A stretch of 63,908 nucleotides of DNA from Flavobacteriales bacterium. GTDB lineage: Bacteria > Bacteroidota > Bacteroidia > Flavobacteriales_D > Sanyastnellaceae. The notes below the pieces were generated by a model that searched no databases, was not told the DNA's origin, and worked only from the letters and a program-made list of their open reading frames with translations. Below are positions 28,104 to 35,937 of this stretch, in pieces. A program made the translations under genes and the position numbers. How positions within the stretch are numbered: the stretch's first letter is position 1; every line of letters starts with the position of its first letter. Where the stretch lies: NCBI GenBank assembly GCA_029242765.1, contig JAQWTJ010000105.1:1-63908 (forward strand), given 5' to 3'.

Positions 28104-28655
28104 TCACGCGACATACCGCGGGTCGGTCGCCATGACCTCACCGCATCGGTCACATGTTCGCAAGGACTCACTTTCGTAAAACGCTTTGAAATGCGTCTGA
28201 AAGTCCCTTTCAACATCGAGCAGCTCAAACTTGGCAACGTGCAACGAGTGGTTGCATGCGTCACAAAACCACATCAGCCCGTCGAGCTTGCCGGTACCGG
28301 AGCGTTTGCGTTCCACCACCAATCCCACGGAGCCCTCCATGCGCATGGGGCTGTGCGGAATTTTTGCCGGCAGTAAGAACATATCGCCCGGGCCGAGCTT
28401 GATGTTTTCCGGGCCTTTCCGAGTCTGCACACGCACCTCCGCCTGGCCTTCCAACTGATAAAAAAGCTCCTCTGTCTCGTTGTAATGGTAATCCTTTCGA
28501 GCATTGGGGCCCCCAACAATCATCACGATGTAATCGCCGCTATCAACGTACAAGTTCTTGTTGCCCACCGGCGGCTTGAGCAGGTCGCGGTTGTCCTTGA
28601 TCCATTGCTGGAGGTTAAATGGCGGGGGGAACTGAGGGGTGTTCGGGTTAGACAT
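28104..28655 (-). CDS. nbaC: 3-hydroxyanthranilate 3,4-dioxygenase
   Basis: Cupin Fe(II) enzyme that opens 3-hydroxyanthranilate to 2-amino-3-carboxymuconate semialdehyde, the precursor of quinolinate and NAD or of glutaryl-CoA. 183 residues. The iron ligands are visible: His and Glu in DYHYNETEELFYQ (about 57-63) and His in KIPHSPMR (about 100). The C-terminal rubredoxin-like site of bacterial enzymes is present as CDAC (about 132) and CDRC (about 168). The partner enzyme kynureninase is at 39.7 kb on the other strand. It lies 30 bases downstream of the EamA gene. Confidence 0.93.
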   Translation of the reverse strand: MSNPNTPQFPPPFNLQQWIKDNRDLLKPPVGNKNLYVDSGDYIVMIVGGPNARKDYHYNETEELFYQLEGQAEVRVQTRKGPENIKLGPGDMFLLPAKIPHSPMRMEGSVGLVVERKRSGTGKLDGLMWFCDACNHSLHVAKFELLDVERDFQTHFKAFYESESLRTCDRCGEVMATDPRYVA

Positions 28656-28685
28656 GGCTTGAGCAAAATAGAGTGCGAGCCGAAG

Positions 28686-29645
28686 TTAAGTCTTTGAGTG
28701 GGCATTCACGCCGACCCTAGAAACGAGGAATACGCCGATACAAATCATACCTCCGAAGGCCAATTCAACCGCGCCCACCCCATCGAGATAATTCGGACCG
28801 CCTCCTCGACTGAGTAGCCACGAAAAGGCAACGGCCAGCAGCGGCTGTAAATAGATGTAGGCGGCGACCACCGTAGGCTGCACATATTTGATTGCAAAGA
28901 TGTTGAGGAGATAGGCCAAAAACGTGGTGGCCACCACCACAAAGGCCAATGCGCCCCAGTGCTCCAGCGCAAATGCTGACCACCGAATCTGTGTGACTTG
29001 ATGCGCTCCAAACGGCGTGGAGAACAGCCAGCCAAACAAGAAGACCCACGCGATGACAGTTAACGGACTGTATTTCGACATCAGTGGGCGCACGGCCACC
29101 AAGTACACGCCGTACGAAAGGGCATTGACCAGCACCATAGCGTCGCCCAGCGGGTGGGCGTGCGGAGAACTGCCAGCCGCCGCTGAGTTCAACAGCAGTC
29201 CAATGGCACCCGCCGCCCCCAGCGCGATGCCCAACGCTTTGAGTCGTGTAATCGGCGAGCCGAGCATCACGAAACTGGCGAGCAACACCCAAATCGGGTT
29301 GATCGTCATGATGAGACTGGCATTGACCGGGCTGGTGAGCGACAGGCCGTTGAAGAACATCAGTTGGTTGATCGCCACGCCTGTCAATCCGCACAAGGCC
29401 AGGCGGGGATAGTCGCTGCGTGAGATGCGAGGGCGGGGATTGTGAGCAGAGGGGCGTCGAGCGGCCATCAACAACCAAAAGAGCAGGCCTGCCCCTGTCA
29501 CGCGCAACGTGATAAAGCCTGAAGGCCCAATCCTATCGGGCATCAGTCCTTTGGCGATGATGTAGTTGGCGCCATAAATCAGCGAGACGACGACCAAGGC
29601 TGCATGGGCGAGTGCCAGTCGAGCTTCGGGGCGTGGACTGCGCAT
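28686..29645 (-). CDS. EamA/DMT family transporter
   Basis: Inner membrane protein of 319 residues with ten hydrophobic helices in two EamA repeats (about 10-145 and 165-310). Family signatures include IYGANYIIAKGL in helix 1 and the conserved proline-bearing PVNASLIMTINPIWVLL region in the first repeat. Probably exports a metabolite; the substrate cannot be read from sequence. The ATG at 29645 overlaps the udk stop, so it is coupled to udk. Confidence 0.88.
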   Translation of the reverse strand: MRSPRPEARLALAHAALVVVSLIYGANYIIAKGLMPDRIGPSGFITLRVTGAGLLFWLLMAARRPSAHNPRPRISRSDYPRLALCGLTGVAINQLMFFNGLSLTSPVNASLIMTINPIWVLLASFVMLGSPITRLKALGIALGAAGAIGLLLNSAAAGSSPHAHPLGDAMVLVNALSYGVYLVAVRPLMSKYSPLTVIAWVFLFGWLFSTPFGAHQVTQIRWSAFALEHWGALAFVVVATTFLAYLLNIFAIKYVQPTVVAAYIYLQPLLAVAFSWLLSRGGGPNYLDGVGAVELAFGGMICIGVFLVSRVGVNAHSKT

Positions 29646-30292
29646 CAAGCAATCAGCTTCTCAATGCGGTCAATGAGCTGGTCCAGGTTCAGCGCTCTGT
29701 TCACGTTGTTCTCCAACACCAAGTCTGCGCCGTCGATGTGCGGGTCGAGGAAAGCTATTTCACCGGGGCGAACGTGTTTTTCCCATTGGTAACTGATGAT
29801 GTCGTGGTCGAGGCCGCGCTCCGTAGAATCGCGATGCAGGCGGCGATCTAAGCGCGTCTGTGGCGTGGCGTCCACCCACAAGGCCAAATGCAGCTGCTTG
29901 CGCGTTTCAGGGTGATGCAGCAAGTAGAGGCCGTCGAGTAAAATCAGCGGACGGACCGGGATATGCAAACGTTCAGACTGCAGATTGGGGACGTTGAAAG
30001 TGTACGAATCGATGTGCAAATCACGCCCGCTGCGCAACTGTTCCACGTCTTTGGCAAAACGCTCCAAGTCAATCGAGCCCGGCACATCAAAATTTGGTTC
30101 GCCCGTATCATCCAATGGAACTTGGGCGATCGGATAATAGTAATCGTCCATGCACAGGACGGCAGCACGATCACCAAAGTGCTCGGCGAGTTTGCGCACA
30201 ACGGTGCCTTTTCCGGAGGCGCTGCCACCGGCGACGCCCACAATTTTTGGGGTTGACAACGGGGTCGAGGAAAGGGACGTGGACTTAGACAT
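29645..30292 (-). CDS. udk: uridine kinase-family P-loop kinase
   Basis: 215 residues. P-loop GVAGGSASGKGTVV at about residues 17-30, then MDDYYYP, the FDVPGSIDLERF substrate loop and the LID-like RLDRRLHRDSTERGLD segment, which match uridine/cytidine kinase (pyrimidine salvage, NTP + uridine to UMP). The Bacteroidota members diverge from E. coli Udk, and other PRK/UK-family substrates remain possible. The ATG at 30292 overlaps the end of the GH3 gene by eight bases; in-frame sequence further upstream lies inside that gene and was left out. Confidence 0.85.
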   Translation of the reverse strand: MSKSTSLSSTPLSTPKIVGVAGGSASGKGTVVRKLAEHFGDRAAVLCMDDYYYPIAQVPLDDTGEPNFDVPGSIDLERFAKDVEQLRSGRDLHIDSYTFNVPNLQSERLHIPVRPLILLDGLYLLHHPETRKQLHLALWVDATPQTRLDRRLHRDSTERGLDHDIISYQWEKHVRPGEIAFLDPHIDGADLVLENNVNRALNLDQLIDRIEKLIA

Positions 30293-31823
30293 GCTGCGCG
30301 GCTTGTAAGATTTGGTCGAGCAACATCCGGTCATTCGCCAGGCGCGGAATTTTATTCTGCCCCCCGAGCTTGCCGCGGGCGGCCATGACGCCGAGAAATG
30401 CACCGTGAGCCACCTGCACAACATGGGCCGGACGAAGCACAGCGCCCTGAATCAAATTTCGGTAGTAAGGGTTCTTCGCCTGGAGGTTCTCATCGAGGCT
30501 CGCTGCAAATTCTTCGACATTATGGGGCGGCCGGATGAACTCGACGGCCCAAATGTGGTGAGGCAGCCCCTGTTCTGGAGCAACTTCTGGGGCGACGTGG
30601 AACTCGGAGACTTCGGCGCCCGTCTCGACGATGGCGGAGGCCATGGCCGCTTCAACTTCTTCTGCGATGACGTGCTCGCCAAAGGCCGAGGTGAAGTGCT
30701 TGACGCGCCCCGTGACGACAATGCGGGCGGGGGCGAGCGATGTAAAACGCACCGTGTCGCCAATATCGTAGCGCCAAAGGCCCGCGTTGGTCGACAAGAT
30801 GAGAGCGTATTGGACGCCAATTTCAACTTCAGAGAGGCCTAGAGTTGGGGCGTCAGGCGTGCCGTAGCGGTCGACGGGGACAAACCCATAGTGGATGCCA
30901 TCGTCGACATTCAGCAGCAGGCCTTGTTCCGCATCTCCAGCTTGGTAGGCAATGAAGCCCTCCGAGGCCGGGTAAATTTCAACCGTTGGCACATCCTCGC
31001 CGATGAGTTGGCGAAAACGATCTGCATAGGGCGCCAAGGCCACTCCGCCGAAAACAAAGAGCGAGAAATTGGGGAAGACCTCTTTAATATTTGCCGCACC
31101 GGTGTGTTCAAGGAGACGCTCGAAGTACATCTGAATCCAGGACGGAATGCCACTAATCAAGCGCATATCCTGGGTGGCGGTTTCTTCAACGATGACGTCG
31201 ACTTTCTGCTCCCAGTCCTCGATCAAGTTGGCGCTCCAACTTGGGAGGCGCTGAGCTTGGAGGTAGCGCGGCACATGGTGTGCAACTATGCCAGAAAGGC
31301 GGCCCACCGGCGTGCCACCGGGCGTCTTCTTTAAGGCCGGGCTGCCCTGCAAAAAAATCATCTTCCCTCCAACAAAATCGGCATTTCCGCTGTGGTGAAT
31401 GTGGTGCAACAGGGCCCGCCGTGCCGAACCGATATGGTTAGGCAAGCTGTCATTGGTGATGGGAATGTACTTGGCCCCCGAAGTGGTTCCGCTGGTTTTG
31501 CAGAAGTACTTGGGGAGACCGGGCCAGAGGACGTTTTGTTCACCCGCCACTGCGCGGTCCAAATAGGGCCGGAGCGCCTCGTAATCGCGCGTAGGGACCG
31601 CCGCAACAAAGGCGCGTTCGCGAGCCCCAGCATCCGCGTCATCTGCGGGCAAGTCGCGCACTGCGGGCAATCCGTGGTCGCGGCCGAAGGCCGTATCGGC
31701 GCCGGCAGCCAGCAAGGCGTGGAGTTGACGCCGTTGCGCGGCAATCGGGTCGGCTGACCTTGCAAAATCAGCCGATGCCGATTGCCGCGCCCAGTTCCGA
31801 GCCAGTCGGGACTTCAACGACAT
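30285..31823 (-). CDS. GH3 auxin-responsive promoter family protein (acyl-adenylating enzyme)
   Basis: 512 residues, member of the GH3 branch of the ANL adenylating superfamily. ATP-binding signature FCKTSGTTSGAKYIPIT (about residues 107-123), later EIYPASEGFIAYQ (about 285-297) and LWRYDIGDTVRF (about 346-357), matching motifs I-III of plant GH3 acyl-amido synthetases. Bacterial members are common in Bacteroidota but their acyl and amino substrates are unknown. The gene follows a T9SS cargo gene after 16 bases and overlaps udk. Confidence 0.87.
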   Translation of the reverse strand: MSLKSRLARNWARQSASADFARSADPIAAQRRQLHALLAAGADTAFGRDHGLPAVRDLPADDADAGARERAFVAAVPTRDYEALRPYLDRAVAGEQNVLWPGLPKYFCKTSGTTSGAKYIPITNDSLPNHIGSARRALLHHIHHSGNADFVGGKMIFLQGSPALKKTPGGTPVGRLSGIVAHHVPRYLQAQRLPSWSANLIEDWEQKVDVIVEETATQDMRLISGIPSWIQMYFERLLEHTGAANIKEVFPNFSLFVFGGVALAPYADRFRQLIGEDVPTVEIYPASEGFIAYQAGDAEQGLLLNVDDGIHYGFVPVDRYGTPDAPTLGLSEVEIGVQYALILSTNAGLWRYDIGDTVRFTSLAPARIVVTGRVKHFTSAFGEHVIAEEVEAAMASAIVETGAEVSEFHVAPEVAPEQGLPHHIWAVEFIRPPHNVEEFAASLDENLQAKNPYYRNLIQGAVLRPAHVVQVAHGAFLGVMAARGKLGGQNKIPRLANDRMLLDQILQAAQHV

Positions 31824-31839
31824 CTTCTGCGCTTGACGA

Positions 31840-33873
31840 TTAGTGCTCGACGCGCATCTTCTTGGTCACGCGAACGTGGTCCGCTGCCAAGGTGAATGTG
31901 TACATGCCGCTTGAAAGTTGCGCCGCATTGTAACGGACGCGGTGCTCACCTGCAGGACGAGCGCCCAAATCAATCACGTCAACCAAACGGCCTTGGAGAT
32001 CGTGAAGCTCAATCGAAAAGTGGCCCGCATATTGGCTCTCAAACACAAACTGTGTGATGCCCGAAGTGGGGTTCGGGTAGTTGCCCTCGAGATACAAGCC
32101 GTTGAAAGCGGCCATCACGTCCACGCTCACCACCGGACAGGTGATGATGCGAACCGCTGGTGTTTCTGACTGGCCCGTGAACCACACAAACTCACCGCTG
32201 CCCGCCTGCGAGTAGATGATGGTGGAGTTGTCCGTGTCGCTGTTGCTATTGCCTAAAACGGTCAATTGGACTTCGCTCTCAAACTCGGTGATGATGGCCG
32301 CTGAATAGAACGTCGGAGTCGTCAAACTCGCGCCGTCCACCTCGTAAGGGTCCTCAAATGCAAGCGGGTAGAACACCGGACTTGCCGCCGTAGAGTTCCA
32401 ATCGGCATCCGAAGTGAACTCGGCAAACTCAAACGGTGCATCCGTGATGCTCAGCTCCGGGTCCTCGGTAATCCAGCGAATCTCAAAGTCAACCCCCGTT
32501 TCGTTGGAGGGGCCGAAGGCCACGCCCAGTCCGTACACCGTTGTACCCTCGTAGTTGAAGTGGTAACGGCTGCCGTATCCCGTCGGCTCGTATTCCTGAT
32601 TTTCATCGTTGAAACGCGGAGTAATTTCCATGTTCAAGTCCGTGGGGTCCTCGTGGCTGTAGTGGCAATCTGTGTAGGCGATGCCTTTCTCCATCGGCGC
32701 AGCATCCGAAATGCTGTCCGACATAATCGTCACACGAATCGAGTACTCGCCAATATCGACAGGCTCCCAATCTGTGGAGATGTACATCGTGTCCTGCGGG
32801 TTTGCAGGGCAATTGTCGTTGTTCGCAAACGACGGCGCCGTGAAGCCGTCTGACACCGTGGTTGACAACACGTTCGAAGCGTCGTCCAAAACATCCACAG
32901 TCAAAGTCACACCCGTCTGGTCCATAAAGCCGCTGTTGCGGTACAACACGCCCACGAGCAACCCACCGTCAGCAGCAGCATAAGCCTGGTCCATCGGAGT
33001 GTTACGGTACTCGAAAAGATTCCACACATCGCCGTTGGTGATCTGCACGAGATCAAGCGCGTTCGCCGTGCTATTCTCATAAATAGTCACATCGTCAATG
33101 CCCCAGTAATAGTGGCTGTAGGAGTCGCCCACTAAGGGGTTCTGGCGGTACGCAAAACGGATTTGAACCGCCGCCTCACCGGCCGCCACACAACTGATGT
33201 CGAGCGTGGTCGTCATGGCATTGGCGCTGGCTGAATTGGCCGAAGGAATGAAATCACCGTGGGCTTCAAAAGACACCCAAGTGCCTCCGCCGTCATTTGA
33301 GACCTCAACGTACAGGGGCGTCATGTTGTAGCAGCAGTAGCGGAAGTACTGCTCGTACTCCAGCACCACTGAATTAAGGCTAGTCAAATCCAATGTTGGG
33401 AGCTCCAAGGTGCCTTCCGTATCCTCCACGCCCGAAGAAATCGGTGTGTTGTAGTAATCGCAATCGAAGACCATCCAGCCATTGTCAGCTGAAGTAGAAC
33501 TCAAAGTGCCAATGTTACCTGAGAATTCGCCAGCGGGGGGCTGCACACCTGAGGCGCTGCCGTCGGCATAATACCCGTCACCGGCCGGGTCAACAAATTG
33601 CCAAATCAAACCTCCACCCGTGTCATCGGCTGACATCGCTCCAATGCCATTGTTCCCGTCCAATCCATTGGAAAAGTCCTCGTAGAAAACGACCGTCGCA
33701 CCGCCGCCGCGAAGCGAAGTGGTGGCGTCAATTTGCTTCGTGTTCATGGCCGAGACTTCTGAATCCGTGGCCATGCGAGGAGCCGTGGAAAAGTCGATGC
33801 GATCAGTGATGCGCTGAGCCGAAAGGGTGGTGACTGCAGCAAGTGCAATCAAAAGGAGTACGTTGTGTTTCAT
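31840..33873 (-). CDS. secreted T9SS type A sorting-domain protein
   Basis: 677 residues from the ATG at 33873 (another in-frame ATG lies two codons upstream). Signal peptide to about residue 20 (TTLSAQ). The N-terminal half contains a jelly-roll-like unit (FYEDFSNGLDG ... VSNDGGGTWVSFEAHG ... YYWGIDDVTIYE, about 60-270), typical of MAM/choice-of-anchor J modules in Bacteroidota surface proteins. The C-terminus is a T9SS type A domain (GNYPNPTSGITQFVFES, about 600-677, ending TKKMRVEH). Lysine is nearly absent from the passenger and Asp/Glu are abundant. Adjacent to a second protein of the same layout; the two look like tandem, diverged paralogues. Function unknown. Confidence 0.85.
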   Translation of the reverse strand: MKHNVLLLIALAAVTTLSAQRITDRIDFSTAPRMATDSEVSAMNTKQIDATTSLRGGGATVVFYEDFSNGLDGNNGIGAMSADDTGGGLIWQFVDPAGDGYYADGSASGVQPPAGEFSGNIGTLSSTSADNGWMVFDCDYYNTPISSGVEDTEGTLELPTLDLTSLNSVVLEYEQYFRYCCYNMTPLYVEVSNDGGGTWVSFEAHGDFIPSANSASANAMTTTLDISCVAAGEAAVQIRFAYRQNPLVGDSYSHYYWGIDDVTIYENSTANALDLVQITNGDVWNLFEYRNTPMDQAYAAADGGLLVGVLYRNSGFMDQTGVTLTVDVLDDASNVLSTTVSDGFTAPSFANNDNCPANPQDTMYISTDWEPVDIGEYSIRVTIMSDSISDAAPMEKGIAYTDCHYSHEDPTDLNMEITPRFNDENQEYEPTGYGSRYHFNYEGTTVYGLGVAFGPSNETGVDFEIRWITEDPELSITDAPFEFAEFTSDADWNSTAASPVFYPLAFEDPYEVDGASLTTPTFYSAAIITEFESEVQLTVLGNSNSDTDNSTIIYSQAGSGEFVWFTGQSETPAVRIITCPVVSVDVMAAFNGLYLEGNYPNPTSGITQFVFESQYAGHFSIELHDLQGRLVDVIDLGARPAGEHRVRYNAAQLSSGMYTFTLAADHVRVTKKMRVEH

Positions 33874-33909
33874 GGGCATTATTGCAAGTGTTGGGCGGCG
33901 AAGTTAGAC

Positions 33910-33947
33910 AAAAAAAAGAAGGCCGCCCCCTCACGGGAACGGCCTTC
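33910..33947 (-). terminator. intrinsic terminator after the 33976-35937 gene
   Basis: On the minus strand, stem GAAGGCCG/CGGCCTTC with a 14-base loop followed by eight T residues. It separates the gcvP-coupled T9SS gene from the next T9SS gene, which therefore probably has its own promoter in the 33874-33909 region. Confidence 0.85.
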
Positions 33948-33975
33948 AATATCAAGCAAGGAATCCCTGCTGCGA

Positions 33976-35937
33976 TTACTTAATAACCAATTTGCTGGTG
34001 GCGCGAGCGCCATCCACAATAATGGTATACGTATACAGACCTGAAGTCAAACCCTCCACGTTGAGTGTCGTGCTGTGCACGCCTGCAGGCAAACGGCCTT
34101 CCTCTACGTTCAACACAAGCGCACCGGTGATGTCCATCACTTGGAAGCTCACATTTGAAGCATGGTCCAGGTTGAACTTCACACGAGCTGTTTCGCCCGC
34201 AGGATTCGGGTAAGCATTGCCCAAGGCAAAACCTTCACCTTCAATCTCATTCACAGCCACCGAGCTTTCGCAGTTGGGGTCGAGGTTGAGACGCACCATG
34301 TAGGCGCCGGTGCTGTAGTACCAATCGTACGCGCTTCCCGTTCCGAAAGGACCGTAGACGAAGATCGTCTGGTCCTCTTGGTCAAGCGAGATTCCGATTT
34401 GCACGTTGGTGCCACCGAGGTGCTCAAACACTGCCATCACAGCAGAATTGGCTTCAGCTGTGTACGGATCGTCAAAGGCGAACGTGTACCAAGCCACCTC
34501 GCCGTCGCCTGACCACAAGAAGTTGGACTCAATCGCGAGCTCTTCTGTAGTGGCCATCAAACCCGAGTACTGGTCGCCGCCGTTGTTCCACTCTACCCAA
34601 TCAAACAAGTGGCACACCACATCGGTCTCGGCCTCAGAAGCGTCCATAATGGCCACATCGATACCGTAGATCGTCTGCTCGAAGAAGATGTCGTAGGGAA
34701 CCGCTGCGAGATAGTCCACCGTACCGTCAGACGGAGAGAGGCCTGCAAGCACGCCGTTGTCACGGCCATATGAGAATTCGCTCACTGTGTATTGATCAGA
34801 AGCCACGTTGTCCTCGGGGTACTGGTCGACAGAGTCTGAAGCGATGGTGTACACCACGTCGTATGTGCCGGTCGTTTCCATAGGCGTGTAATTCACGCGC
34901 AAAGTGTCCCAAGCGCTGTACTCAATATCCGAACCGTCTGAAGTACCCGCATCTGTACCGTTAATGGTCACGTTCAACGTCGAATTCATCTGCGTGGCCG
35001 TGCCCATGTTTGCAGCAGTCAAACCGAAGTCCATATTGACCGTCTGGCTGTAAGGCCAGCTGCGAGCTTCCCAAATACCAGAGGTCTGGTAGTCTGTGTG
35101 GCTCACGTAGGTGCCCACGCGCAAATCATTGGCCGGCGTGTCGAAGACCACGAGGTCGTCAATCATCCAGGCATAGCCCCACTGTCCAACCCAGCGTAAA
35201 CGGAGGTACACCGCGGGTTGATCACCCGCAAGGTCGGTGATGTCAAAACGACGCACTTCAGCGTCGTCAGACTGCCATCCTCGGTCGGCCTCTGGAAACA
35301 CTTCCCAGCGCTGTCCGACGACATCACCCTCGGTGTTGGTCGCAAAACCTTCGTCCTCTTCCAAGGTGGAGATGTCCGGCCAGTTCACACCGTCCAAAGA
35401 AATCTCTAAGTAGCAGCGCTCAACATCAGCCGTGTTGTCCCAGCAACGGTACTGGTTTGCGAACTCCACAATCACAGCAGGGTGGCCCGTCAAATCAATG
35501 GGGGCAGCCAAGGTGGCCATGTTGTTCTCAATCCAAGTCGTCTCGTAAGCCTCTTCAGCTCCAAACAAGTCAGAATCCACGATAAGAAAGCCGTTGTCTG
35601 CTGTCTCAAAGTTTGGGGCGGGTGCAGGTGATCCGGCAGTGCCACCGGCCCACCCATTGTACGGTCCGGTCGGGCCGTCCGTTGAGCACTCAAAGTTGAT
35701 GCCCGAGACGTAATCGGTGAGATCGTAATCGTCATTGGCATTTTCCAACACCCAATCCGAGCAGTTGGAAAAATCGTTCGAGTAGATCAAATCTCGGTCT
35801 GCGCCGACGGTATTGATCTGTTGATTTGACGCTTGGCGCGTATAATCGGCACGTCCCATTTGGGCGCGCTCCAAAGACTGAGATAGAGCAAACGTGCTCA
35901 CTGTCAGTCCAATAAGCAATGTGTATAGGTGCTTCAT
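33976..35937 (-). CDS. secreted T9SS type A sorting-domain protein, lysine-free passenger, coupled to gcvP
   Basis: 653 residues from the ATG at 35937. Signal peptide to about residue 19 (TFALSQ). A jelly-roll-like domain (YSNDFSNCSDWVLEN ... CYLEISLDGVNWP ... AWMIDDLVVFD, about 50-270) resembles the neighbouring paralogue. The C-terminus is a T9SS type A domain (GNAYPNPAGETARVKFN, about 573-653). There is no lysine between residues 3 and 586. The ATG overlaps the gcvP stop as ATGA, so translation can be coupled to glycine dehydrogenase, and a promoter match lies inside the end of gcvP. It is followed by a strong terminator. A surface role is likely; activity is unknown. Confidence 0.87.
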   Translation of the reverse strand: MKHLYTLLIGLTVSTFALSQSLERAQMGRADYTRQASNQQINTVGADRDLIYSNDFSNCSDWVLENANDDYDLTDYVSGINFECSTDGPTGPYNGWAGGTAGSPAPAPNFETADNGFLIVDSDLFGAEEAYETTWIENNMATLAAPIDLTGHPAVIVEFANQYRCWDNTADVERCYLEISLDGVNWPDISTLEEDEGFATNTEGDVVGQRWEVFPEADRGWQSDDAEVRRFDITDLAGDQPAVYLRLRWVGQWGYAWMIDDLVVFDTPANDLRVGTYVSHTDYQTSGIWEARSWPYSQTVNMDFGLTAANMGTATQMNSTLNVTINGTDAGTSDGSDIEYSAWDTLRVNYTPMETTGTYDVVYTIASDSVDQYPEDNVASDQYTVSEFSYGRDNGVLAGLSPSDGTVDYLAAVPYDIFFEQTIYGIDVAIMDASEAETDVVCHLFDWVEWNNGGDQYSGLMATTEELAIESNFLWSGDGEVAWYTFAFDDPYTAEANSAVMAVFEHLGGTNVQIGISLDQEDQTIFVYGPFGTGSAYDWYYSTGAYMVRLNLDPNCESSVAVNEIEGEGFALGNAYPNPAGETARVKFNLDHASNVSFQVMDITGALVLNVEEGRLPAGVHSTTLNVEGLTSGLYTYTIIVDGARATSKLVIK

